Source: Opisthorchis felineus | Lineage: Eukaryota > Platyhelminthes > Trematoda > Opisthorchiida > Opisthorchiidae | Direction of reading: 5' to 3' | Length of the DNA stretch: 64,000 bases | Assembly: GCA_004794785.1 (NCBI GenBank) | Contig: SJOL01007141.1 | Location: forward strand, 1,937,459-2,001,458 | Part shown: positions 1 to 10,532 of the stretch, one piece after another | Layout: every line of letters begins with the position of its first letter | How positions within the stretch are numbered: position 1 is the stretch's first letter | Notes under the pieces: generated by a model | Told to the model about the DNA's origin: nothing | What the model saw: the letters and a program-made list of their open reading frames with translations, nothing else | The model's database searches: none | Translations under genes and position numbers: made by a program

Positions 1-1339
1 TGTTAGGTCAGTGAATGGGCCTCAGTTGTATGTATGTTGTATGTTTCTCAACATGGCACACTAGTGAGGTGCTCTGGGGTGAGGAAAGTCGATTTACCAT
101 AGAGAAAGCCACTGTAAGTGACAAAAGTTGTCAGTTTGATCCACTAACCTGATTGTACTGTTTTACCTTTGGTCCCGAGCTGTTTAGTTCACTTGCCATT
201 TTCTTGTCCTTCAAGCTAGTCTACAGTGAATTCCAGAGGTTGCCATCTTTCCGTAAATACACAGAAGTGAATTGTTATGTTCCCCATATGATTCCATTCT
301 ACTTTTTAAAAAACTGCTCCTATTCAATCGCTAATTATCTTTGCCACTCCGCAGATTCTCATGCTTGAGGCCACTACTATCATCATAGTTTTGTTGATTG
401 CAGTAACCCGCTATCCGACTTGTAAGAGAGAAGAAAAAGAGACCACTTCCCTCTGCAACCAGTCGAATGTCAATCCGAATTGTCAACTTGAAAAAAGTTA
501 AATCGACCTAGTGAGAAAATACCAAGCTTTAGAAAAGGAATAGAGCAGTCGATATAGTGCGTGGATCAAATACTACTTACCAGAATAACTGATGCTTATG
601 AGAATACCCAGATTAACAGGCTTTAAACATTAGCTGTTTTTAACATCCCTTTCGGTCAAATTAATCCGTTGTTGGATACGGGGCCTTAGAACACAGGTGA
701 CCGTTCCTGTTAACGCGTATGATGACCACAGACCAAATGGGTGACCTACGATTGAAAGTGGTTCAAATGGCTTTGAGGTTGTTCCCCGTTAATACCCCCG
801 CACTCAAGCTAAATTTTCGAATGTCATGGAGATGTGTGGTGGCTTCTTTAAGCAGCCAGCCACCGTTGCTCTCATGTTCACTACTTCAGCTTTCTATTGG
901 AAGTGGTAAACACTTGGGATGATCTTGGGTTAGAGACACTCAAACACAAATTCAAAAACCAAGCAATACTTGGTTGTAGTATGAGGGGAGTTTGTAAGTT
1001 TCAATTAGGATTTCGTCCTGTCAGTACGGCCAATCTACATTGAAAAGCCGTGAAACACTGTACCGCTGATTCATCCTTCTTGGTAAAAATCGGCAGTGCG
1101 TATCTCATGAAACTCCAGAGAGTCTCGACACCAGTCCCGCCAGTGGTTGAACACAGCCGTTCGGCCACGAGCAGCTGATCAGCAGTGTGCGTCTCTCACC
1201 TAGACAGAACCTAGCGCCACTCATCCTTCATTCAAGGAGACCACATCATGTGGTCACGTGTTGAGTGGCTCCTTCAGTCACGACGTCTGAGATGAACTTA
1301 TTAGTCACCTAGCGAAATTATTCTTTCTCTTTGAAACTG
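1..1339. other. unassigned sequence, no gene seen
   Basis: I see no repeat family shared with the rest of the window and no exon with both a good acceptor and a good donor. A pyrimidine-rich stretch ending in CAG near 403 is followed by GTAAGA near 421, but the enclosed 18 bases are too short to call an exon. Probably intergenic or intronic. Confidence 0.5.
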
Positions 1340-1480
1340 AGTTTTGTAAGATATGCACTGCTGATGATTTTAATAGGGATGAAACAGCTGTAGAGTGCTA
1401 CTCGTGTTTTCAAAATATACTGGCGTTGCTGAATGGACGAAATCTCAGTTAAAAAATGCTTATATTCGACCACGAAATTC
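1340..1480 (+). repeat. dispersed repeat Y, copy 1
   Basis: Shares an interspersed pattern with 24800-24930: an ATAGGG(A/G)TGAAACAGCTGTA core, then a GTGCT.CT block, then GA(T/C)GAAATCTCAGTT. The element class is unknown; it carries no open frame conserved between the copies. Confidence 0.5.
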
Positions 1481-3096
1481 CGTTTGACCGGGCTTATACA
1501 TTGCGAATAGCGGCAGAGTAATCGAAGCTTTTGCTCTGTAGTCACGATAAGGCCAAAGCGTGGTGGTGAGTTCTGAACGTCGCTTCAAGGTTACTTTGAG
1601 AAAATGACATATAAAAGTGATTCAGTTTAAAGCTCTATTTGCTGCACTCTGAAACAGCATCAAAGTCCAATTAAATTATACAAGTAACAATGTTAAGAGT
1701 GAAAAGCAGTTCTAAATGTCATTGGTCTGTATGATACATGCCCATTATCGGCAAGGTACATCAGTTCTGAATACAATTAATGGTTTACCGAAACGGGCTT
1801 GGCGTAAACAAAAAAATCACAGAGTCAGCTATGAAAACCCCGTTTGTTAAATGCCTCGTGCGAAGTTTTGTTTACCTCAGGATCTGTAGTCGTTGGTATA
1901 TCTCTCCAGCTAGTTGAGCAATAAGGTAGTTAGGGGCCATGAAATTTGGTCGCATTTGGAAAGCTCGAATAATCTGGAACAGTAATTCTTAACCAATCCC
2001 TTCTTGCGCTCCCCGGACTCAAGGACACCGACTCGATATAGAAATCATACCAATAAATATGCGAATTTAAATACAGTTGCAAACTGAAGGAGGTTTGAAG
2101 TGAGGCCCAAACGAAACCCTTGTTATGACAGCCTCGAACCGAATACGCTGCGCAGATTCAGTCTGGTATTTCCGTTGGGCTGATATTCAAGGTGGGTGTC
2201 TTTTCTTCAGAAACATTCTTCTTACAAGATTGTAGGAGTTGTACGGTATCATAGGTCGGTAACTTCCATTTGTCATGTCTGGGCTCTGTCAACTAAACCG
2301 CTCGTGTAGTAAAGATTCCTATTTTTCCGGGAAGTATATCAGCTTGAGGCTTACGTCAGAGTATTCGCATCCATGAACATTTCTGTGGCATTTTTACACA
2401 TTGACGATTCCGCAAAAGCACATTAAAATTGACTGTTGTAGATATAGAAGAAAAAATTAGGAGAGGAACAACAATCAAAACAAAATGGGAAATCGTAAAT
2501 GTTACTTTCTTCAAGCACAGAGTGAGGCAGAAAAAACACAGGTTATGGAAAAAAAAGCTGCTTTGGTGCTTCTTGAAAACTGAGAATCTTGGAGTTTCTT
2601 CTGAAGTTCACCTGCCTGGATAACGCACAGTCTGTATGATGGGAGCAAGGAAAGTAACCCAGACCTAACTAAACAGGTATCATTCATGAGGATTCATTTA
2701 TGTAATGGGTCGCTATAGATAGGATACGGGAGACGAGCCAACGAAATCCAGAAAACTCCATCCTGGACAATTCGAATCCATAACATCCACCTTCTGCCAC
2801 AAACTGATGGGTGGAATTTCAGCGCATTTGCATGATAGCGCTTACTCAAGTGATTCTGTCCAGATAAACTAAAGAAGATATTTTAAACAGAAACCTTTTC
2901 CTGCATCTACGTCATCTTGACATGTTGTTGAAGCCACGTTCAAGTTCCCGCTATGATGGACAAACCGGATTATGACATTGCGGTGAACTCGGATGAAGGT
3001 TACTCGGTGAGTGGGTCTTCCGAGAATTCTACACGAAGGAGATCGGTGACCATAAGTGATTGAGGACCGGTAGCAACCTACTGTCTCGTATTCCAG
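1481..3096. other. unassigned sequence
   Basis: No confident feature. A 32-codon plus-strand frame at 2485-2583 has a coding-like, Glu/Lys/Ala-rich composition (contains QSEAEKTQVMEKKAALVLLE) and ends in a stop. It could be a terminal exon, but no convincing acceptor precedes it, so it is not called as a gene. Confidence 0.4.
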
Positions 3097-3194
3097 TGGC
3101 ACCTTACAACAGTGTTTGCCAAAAATTCCAATCGGCCTTCCTTCTGCCTGGCTTTGTTAATGTTCGGATTTGCCCCTGCACACCAACGACAATG
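3097..3194 (+). CDS. candidate internal exon, unrecognised protein
   Basis: A pyrimidine-rich acceptor (..gtctcgtattccag) and a consensus donor (ATG|GTGAGC) enclose 98 bases with one open frame (2 nt + 32 codons, ending in phase 0). The peptide begins APYNSVCQKFQ and is Cys/Pro-rich; I do not recognise it. It lies upstream of, and on the same strand as, the exon chain starting at 10.35 kb. No phase-compatible neighbour was found, so it may belong to another transcript or be a chance splice pair. Confidence 0.3.
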
Positions 3195-3339
3195 GTGAGC
3201 AAGTACTGCACACTGATCAACCAACCCGGTTCATGTCATTAGTTCAGAAGCCGAACGAACTGCTAAATATTCATTTGAAATGATTGGCCAGTTCATAAGA
3301 ATATCAGTTCGTTATTTCCTTGAAAAAGCACTCCGGTAG

Positions 3340-3714
3340 CGTTTTCGGAAAAGTTCAGGAACAGTCGGTAGATTTATTGCTGGGCAACGTTTCGCTTTTG
3401 GCACTAGCTCATCCACACAGACGGACGAAAACTGCAAACGACGTTCAAGAGGGATCCTGACGTGAACCGAACCGGAAGAACTAGATCATAAGCTGGACCC
3501 AAATTCAATTAGGTTTCCCCATCGATCTTAACACTTGGTAACCCACCCCAGCGCACAAAATCCCTTGGCCGACTTAGCCGATTGGTTCTCCTTCCGCCTT
3601 AAATCTCGGTTAACCTCGTATCTAAGTCACTTAAACTGACGAATCCTTTGTGTCAAAAGTGAAACGTTGCCCATCAATAAATCTACCGATTGTCCCGATA
3701 CTTCCCCGAAAACG
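3340..3714. mobile_element. MITE-like element with about 65-bp terminal inverted repeats
   Basis: Positions 3340-3405 and 3650-3714 are inverted copies of each other. Both read CGTTTTCGG inwards, then a diverged stretch, then a nearly identical block containing TCGGTAGATTTATTG, TGGGCAACGTTTC and CTTTTG.CAC. The 375-bp unit has no coding frame, as expected of a non-autonomous DNA transposon or foldback element. The flanks (3332-3339 and 3715-3722) show no clear target-site duplication, so the superfamily is unassigned. Confidence 0.7.
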
Positions 3715-3919
3715 ATGACTGCTCAATCAGTTCCAAGCCTTTTTCTACTGATTGAACACTCCGTTAAGTTTATGCGTGTTAGGTCGAATTCTTTTTCAAT
3801 TTACTTGCCGTTTTTGCAGAACAAATTTTGAAGAACCACCAAAACCCAACTTTTTTCTGCTACTCTGGATTATATTCAGAACATCTAGTCCTAAGGCTGT
3901 CATCTTGCTATGGTGATGA

Positions 3920-6800
3920 TGCTTCTGTGCTGCAATGATCCTGCTGGCTACACTAGCTGAGACTCACTTCCTCAAGGGTCAGGCAGGCCTGGAAGGTCAG
4001 TGAAGAGGAGCCCGACCCACTTACTGCAAGAAATTGTATTACAAGGCAGTCTGGAGGTAAAGATGTACTGTCCTCTGCCACAGGAGTGTGAACTCAGTGA
4101 GGCGTTTCCTTTAGACGACCAGGATTTACATGTTGATGCAAGCAGCGATGATGCCCTCCGAGGAGGAGGACAAGTTAGAAAAGGTCGGCGGTAAAACCCG
4201 CTCACCTCGATCGCCCAACGGTTGACCGCGACCGCCTGCACATTATTCAATTCTGTTCAAATACCTTAAAAATCAAGGGGACTGGTGCTGCTAAGAATGC
4301 ACCCGGTGTGCGCAGCCGCATTAGGAGTTAGACAGTTACGCCTAACTCCCTGCGCTCTCGCAGCAGGCCAAGTGAGTCGGAATATTGAGTCAGTGGCTCC
4401 GGGAAAGGTCCTTCAATAAAACTCTACATCCTCCCACTGCCTTTGGGTCAAACGTCAAGGTGGGAACCTCAGCCAAACCCCCTTCTTTGGCCTGAGCAAC
4501 CGGGAAGTATTGTTCTTCGTTCCAGATCTTCATTCGTTGACTCCTCTCCACATATACCTCACCCAAGTTCTTCTGATTCATTTAGCTGTTAATTACCTGA
4601 CCCTTAATTCCTATCTATGCTTCTGTCCAGCAAAGTAAATAGAAATAAACCTTTAATAAGTCCAAGAGACCTGTTCCACACTGCCGCTTGCAACCTCCGT
4701 ACTCTGTGTTAAATTGGGCGACAGACAGTTCTTGCTCAGATCTTGTTCTCTCGATTAACGTTTCGTCTCCGAAACGCGCATACAACACCCCATTTCAGTC
4801 ACACACCTCAAACCGCTCGGGACGAATCCAGATTTCTCATAATTTACTCATCTGGTGTCTGGTGATCCTGACTGAGTGGTTCAGCTTGGGAGTTGTGCCT
4901 AGCCCCAGGGCTGAATGCGCCTTACTGGAAAGTACTCCAATAAACAGTCGTCTTTGCGCTGTTAAGTTGACTGGTTCAGTCAAGATCAATACATCTCGAA
5001 GCGGTAAACGGTGTTTGTTCGTCTTGTCAGACGGCAGATTTGAGGCTGATAAACAATTTATCGAGATTCTTTTCATGGTCACATCGGTCACTAACGAGTA
5101 CAGGTGTCGTGGTTCCCTCAGGTGATAAGAATGCCCATGTCAGCTGTATAATTCCTCTTGACGGCCGATTCGCAGTTGATGACGACCGCACACATAATGG
5201 AGATCAACCTTTTTCAGTCATCATCAACATCATTTATTTCTAGGCGCATAAACTTTCAGTACACGAGTTCATACCGTGTGACTTGCAGGCCATCAACTTC
5301 AAGCCACCAATGAACTTATTTGAACCACATGGCTGTCAGCTATCGACGGATGGCTTCGATACAAGACTATTGTTAATTTCAGGGGACACCTCTGGACCCT
5401 GAACACAGCATTGTGCGTGTGTCTATCCGCTCTCTCGGGGAACTGCCGGTTCATGCTAAGTCATTCAGCTCATCACCTGCAGAGCGCCTCTGTCGCTCAA
5501 TAATGTCGAGTCAAGTTCGCTGAGGAGCTTCTAGAACTCGACGTGCACAATGTAGATTCGGGTGGTGACTGGATAAAGGTGAAAGAAACCGTGATCGCAG
5601 TCCTTACTGTTGTCCACCAGAGATTGCTCGTACACCAAGCGGATCTCTTCACGATCAGAATCTCTGATTGAAGCCAGCAAAACTATACTAGCAACAATAG
5701 ACCATGATGGCGCGCAAAGGTCCCTCAAAAGTTGAATAATGAAGGGCCCAAGGATTGACAGGGAGCGCTGGTGAATCGCGAGAATCAAGCTGGGTTTCGC
5801 TCTAGCCAGGGTTGTATCGATAATATCTTCACTTTGCGACTAGTGCTGCGACTACGCCACTCCCGACGACCAAAATTGGTTGCCTTTCTCAATCTCACAT
5901 CTGCTTTTAACTCCGTTGATCGTCAGAAACTGTGACAGTGCTCGCCTTTTATAAAGGCTTCCTGCCGTGGATACGTGCCTACGGCAAATTTCCTCCTGAG
6001 TTCACCGTATCCAATGGTGTTAAGCACCCATTCTCTCTAACCTCTTAATCGACGTGCTGATTGGGTCTTCTTTACCTGTCTCTACCAACTCGGTGAGCAA
6101 AATACCCGGAGGCGTTCGCTCACGTTCGACATTGAGTATGCCGGTGGTATTGCTCTCCTTGGACCAGGCCCTTTGGAAATACGATCTACTTTAAATGACC
6201 CTAATAATTTTGCTGCTTAGTTTGGTATGCGCTTCTCACCTGTGAAGTATAAGCTGCTGCAGTAAGGTTGGGTGGGATCAAACCCAGACCTCATGTTTGC
6301 AAATGAACCGATCAGAATGGTAGATAAGTGCTTCCACCTGGGCACCTGCATAAGTCCCGGAGGTCTGGCAAAAGAAACTAATTCCAGGATTTGGAAGGTC
6401 AGGACAGCGTTTGCCAACCCTTGAAATTTGTGGCGCCGACGGGACATCAGCTTGACTGTTCTGTGTGGAGTATACAATGCAGCCGTCCAATTTACCTGAT
6501 ATTATGGATATGAGACATGGTCATTGATTGTGGAAGACCCTCAAGGTGTTTTGTGTTTGGCCACTGGTGTCTCCGAAGCATGGCGGGAGTCTGGCGGGAA
6601 CACCACACGAGTAATGTTGAGGTGCGCCAAAGTGTTTCCTGGAAATTTCATTCTCCATCGATAAAGCAACTAATCACACTCCACAGGTTACGCTCGTTAG
6701 GCCATGTGCTTCGTGGAGCCCCCTTCGTCCAGCCTTGTATCGGATAGAGATGACCCAGACGTGGTCAGTCGATGACTTGACAATAAAATATGAAAGCCCT
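3920..6800 (+). mobile_element. RTE-type non-LTR retrotransposon R1, degenerate, nearly full length
   Basis: Collinear with the better copy at 40790-44640. The 5' leader (3920-4680) includes the block around 4020-4090 that matches 40890-40970. Endonuclease remnants follow from about 4690, with the family's VGVVPSPRAECALLES-like segment near 4890. Reverse transcriptase remnants lie at 5790-6480, and the C-terminal region ends near 6800. Many stops and frameshifts are present. The catalytic Y-A-D-D box near 6137 reads YAGG, removing both metal-binding aspartates. A dead copy. Confidence 0.85.
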
Positions 6801-6982
6801 TACCAGCTAAATCACTCAAGTTGCAAACTTGAGTGGTCACACAGTTGGGGATTGTGAAACTAGATGAAGGAATGGTTAATAACCGTGACATGTGTGGCTT
6901 TTGTGACGAAGGCAATGGCACTCTTGCATCAGAGCTATCGCCTTCACTGCGTAGTTGTCATTTTCTGCTGTTCTCGACAAAG

Positions 6983-7099
6983 AGATTCATCTGTCATCAA
7001 TGCACAGACTGGGCCATCGTCTCCAAAGCGTGGCAGTCGTTTTTTCACTATCATTGTTCTCAGTGAACAAAGCTGTAGCAGCTGGAATCACTGGAATTC
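6983..7099 (+). CDS. candidate internal exon, unrecognised protein
   Basis: A moderate acceptor (..ttctgctgttctcgacaaag) and a consensus donor (TTC|GTGAGC) bracket 117 bases with one open frame (1 nt + 38 codons + 2 nt). The peptide starts DSSVINAQTGPSSPKRGSR, a Ser/Pro-rich, linker-like composition. The 2-nt overhang fits the 1-nt start of the candidate at 8806-8896. No domain is recognised. It sits just after the end of RTE copy R1. Confidence 0.35.
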
Positions 7100-7149
7100 G
7101 TGAGCTGAAAAACTGAACTAAACTAAACCGTTTAGGGACAACGGGGATT

Positions 7150-7660
7150 GTCCCCGTCAGTCTCCTGCATAAGTTTAGGTTACGACGCGTAACCCACTAC
7201 TTTGAGGGGTGTATAGCAAACCCAACTCAAGATCATCGCTGATCTATTCTAATTCTGTCAGTGGCCAATTACGAAGAAAAGAGGGGTGGTCGTCAACCGT
7301 AGCTCGCCCTAGTATCGATCGATGTCCAGTTCTACTAGCTGAGACTGCGCTGATTGTGAAAGACAAGTATGCTGGTGTGGCTCATAGGTAGCACACATTC
7401 CACCTATCAAACGAAAACAGGTCCCAATTTTGCAACCTGTCCCGGCATGCCTCACCAAGACTTCATTTATTCCAACGACGCATTACCAAGGCCTGTATGT
7501 TCACCCTAAGGCAACACCCAAAAGTGTTGAGGCCCTAAAAGTACAGATCCTCTTCACAGAATCAGACGAGAATGAATGCAGTCAGTTTGCCGAAATTTCG
7601 TGTCTCATTTTTCAGAAAAACACAGATCGACACCTCATCTTCACACCCGGACATACATGT
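7150..7660 (+). repeat. dispersed repeat X, copy 1
   Basis: About 500 bp matching 15600-16083. Shared blocks include GGTGTCCAGTTCT-like, TGCTGGTGTGGCT, a GGCAACACCCA block and GTGCAGATCCT-like blocks, and the ending GG(A)CATA. Both copies contain an open frame in the same register (here 7430-7705), with a shared LKVQIL core followed by SDEN, EISC and NTD. The element class is unknown; see findings. Confidence 0.65.
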
Positions 7661-8805
7661 GATAAAAACCTAATTCCTCACATTTTGCACTACCTAATAA
7701 ATTAAAGTACTAAAATCCTATTATTACTCCGTGAAAGCAACTAACAGTTTAGCAAGTTTTGGCTAAAATGTTCACGTCCCGACAATTTTTAACGATGCTA
7801 ATCGAACACTTTTTGAAGCTGATCGACAGCGTTTGAGGTATTCCGAAAGAACGCAACATTTTCCATTGAAAAATATATAACATTTGTCATGTTTTTGATG
7901 AAACGTTTATGTCCGTTGTCAAAGTATGCTGCAGTCCAACTGAAGATCGGCCCTGAAAATGCGATCGTTTGACTCATGGTATCAACAGCTGTGGCTGTTC
8001 GAATGGAAAGTCCTCCTCTTCCAGCGCTGGAGGCTGTTCTCCATGGCGTCCTGGCTGCATGTGCTGTCTAGCAGAAGTTACTGGTCGCCCGGCTGTCAAT
8101 CTCGGTTTCATCATGCTTGACTGTCTGTCCGTACTCCTTGGCTAGTCAGCATGCTGCTTGAAACAGCTCGGGTGGTTTGCCTGGGTCACATCCCTAGCAC
8201 TGGCCGATGGATGCGCAGTGCATTTGGGATCGACTGACTTTCCTGCCCAGGTGCACCGGCCTATCCGAGCAACAGAAAGACTGGGTTTCTGTCTTTCACA
8301 CACATGCTCGAGGCTCCCCTCGATGGGTTTACGTGATAGGTTTCCGTGCCATTAGCATGTGCCAAAAGCATATGTGCACATGAGCACAGCTCTGAAGGAA
8401 CGCAATACGCGCATCAGATGGCCGGACAACTAAGTTAACAACTTTGACATCTTAGAGGAGCGAAAGTATGTCGTTCACCATGCGAATTTTCGCCGGTATC
8501 AGTCCCATTATATCATACATACGGTAGTTCCCAGACGATAGCTGGTATCTATAACCTGTATGGTTAATTGATGTGAACAGTCCGTTTTAAATCTATTTTG
8601 AGTGGTAGCCGGGTCGCGTTGCAGGTGGATTCTTCTATTCCGATTGATTCGCCTGCGTTTGCTGTGTATGAGTTTCATTCTATTCTCCTTCCAACAGAAA
8701 ACCTTTCATTTCTAGCAGTTCTTCTTAGCTGGTGTTTGATTTGATTGGTCCATACATAAGTTCCGTTGCGATGCGATCTGAGTTCCTGCCTTTTGATTAC
8801 TTCAG
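7661..8805. other. unassigned, including a GC-richer block at about 7980-8380
   Basis: No exon or known repeat recognised. The 7980-8380 block is distinctly richer in G+C than its surroundings and has an open frame at 8158-8355 with no recognisable motif. It may be an unrecognised repeat. Confidence 0.4.
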
Positions 8806-8896
8806 AGGACTCTTTTCGTTTTACGCAAATTCCGCGTGTTGTTACGTCCAGTCTTCTGATTTATTTGTTTATGTTACGCCTGGTGTAGTTACATAC
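8806..8896 (+). CDS. candidate internal exon, unrecognised protein
   Basis: A strong acceptor (..ccttttgattacttcag) and a consensus donor (TAC|GTAAGT) enclose 91 bases with one open frame (1 nt + 30 codons, ending in phase 0). The peptide starts GLFSFYANSACCYVQS. Reading phase fits the candidate exons before (6983-7099) and after (9148-9192). The amino-acid composition is not strongly coding-like. Confidence 0.3.
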
Positions 8897-9147
8897 GTAA
8901 GTCTCTGCTGGAACTCGAACTGTAAAGCCAGCTTCGCATGCACTTCTTTGCACAAAATGCCTCATCAGTGTACACAAAGCGAACAGGCTCACAGGTTTGT
9001 TCCTATGAAGAATGTACATAACACGTTGGATTGCCCAAGTACACATCTAGGGTTTTTTGTTGAATTTTCCTCAGAATAGTTGTCAGAGTTAACAACCTCG
9101 TTCTTCTCTGCAACGACTTCACTCAACCTGATAAATCTCTTCTCCAG

Positions 9148-9192
9148 AAAATTTATTTGTCAGACATTGTGGAATTACCAACTCGAAAGCAG
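9148..9192 (+). CDS. candidate small exon, unrecognised protein
   Basis: The pyrimidine-rich acceptor ..aaatctcttctccag precedes 15 codons in phase 0 (KIYLSDIVELPTRKQ) that end at CAG|GTTGAT. Phase is compatible with 8806-8896. Short length makes this tentative. Confidence 0.3.
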
Positions 9193-10352
9193 GTTGATAT
9201 CGCCTGCGTATTTACTAGCGAAACACACTCAGACGTCTGACTAGTTCATGATCAGAATTTTCCCTAAAGCGTACAAAAAGTCTGCCACATACCATGAAAC
9301 CAGCAAGTAAAAAACGGATTTTAGCCTTTTCAATGATACCACCCTATCCGGAAATTGCGACTTAATCTCAAACTACACAGAATTCTGCGTTAACTTTGCT
9401 GTTCTATAGGAACTGTGTATAACAAACCAGGGACTTCAACATCACGTGTTCAGGAAACTCCCGTCACCGTGTGAAGAGCGCATATAATTATAGAGGTTAA
9501 ATTAAGACGAAGCATTAATCTACCACTTTTAAGACCGAGATTTCCAGTTCATACTGTCTTGGGACAGAATACATAGTAGAAAATTCTGTGGGTGAATTGC
9601 GCTTTTGGTTCTAAAACCCGTTGAAAGATCCAGATATATAAATCCCACCGGACTATGTCAATACATGAGTCACCGCAGTATCTGCCGACAGTCTAGACAA
9701 CGGACTCAAAAATCCATGCGAAAAAAAGTCAGTGGACTTGGCAACATCTTCTTTGGTTCAATGTTCAGTAATCAGTATTCAGTTAGTAAAGGATAGTTAG
9801 GGGATCCTTTTGAGCTACAGGTTCTGAAACAGTGCGATAGGACTTTCGGATCCCATCTGTCACCTCTTGAGTCTTGTCCTTAAGGACTCTCACGTCGTCA
9901 CCAGATGGAGAGCCGCCGGATTTACACCCACACTTGCCTTGCCTTCTCTTTGTGGTGTAACCAATCACCACCCTACTGCAGGCACACTGGCCTCTCCTAA
10001 AGCGCTGGACGGAACTATGTTTGTCACGCAGCACTCACTGAACGCATATAGGGAAATATGAGGGATATGTCAGTTTGTCTACAAACCAGTGTAGTTGGTT
10101 TCCTAATGCTCTGAACTATCTAAACGATTGAAGCAAATGTGTCCGGACGTGTCTCATACATTTTCTTCGCGTTTTTGTTTCACTTGACTGAGCTTTACTT
10201 CTTCGATATCTTCTTGAAACCGAAATGCGTTGACCGATTTTGCCATTTTACGTGTTCATGTCACTGGGCGTAAACATGGTGTGTATAATGGTGCCAAATG
10301 ATCAAGTGCCTCAAAGAGCTCTTCTGTCAACTTTCCTTTCCATATTTTTCAG
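9193..10352. other. probable intron, one weak exon candidate
   Basis: No repeat recognised. A 70-base stretch at 9885-9954 (acceptor ..gtcttgtccttaag, donor GTGTAA) would be open and would link 9148-9192 to 10353-10532 in phase, but its splice sites are weak. An overlapping minus-strand open frame (9783-10034) was considered and not supported. Confidence 0.35.
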
Positions 10353-10532
10353 GTTGTTTGAACCTCAAACCAAACATTGTAAAGGACGATGTCGACTTCA
10401 TCATTATCGGCATGGCCTGCTATCCAGTTACGGATTCTAGGCTGCCTGAACAGAACATCCATACTAAGGGCCAGTGGTATTTCCTTCGATCTGAATCTAA
10501 CCAAGAGATTAGAACAGGGTGGCATCTGGATG
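10353..10532 (+). CDS. exon of unrecognised host gene U1
   Basis: One of the clearest exons in the window. An excellent acceptor (..caactttcctttccatatttttcag) is followed by 180 bases open in one frame (2 nt + 59 codons + 1 nt). The peptide includes KDDVDFIIIGMACYPVTDS and later KGQWYFLRSESNQEIRTGWH, a folded-domain composition with a hydrophobic beta-strand-like core. I cannot name the family. The donor GTTTAA is non-optimal, so the 3' edge is less certain than the 5' edge. The 1-nt overhang joins the next exon at 13098 to give an Asp codon. Confidence 0.7.

Noticed and set aside
9783..10034. Minus-strand frame with SGGSPSGDDVRVLKDKT and a plus-strand frame over the same DNA
   Set aside because: Both strands look mildly coding, there is no splice or motif support, and neither could be tied to a neighbour with confidence.
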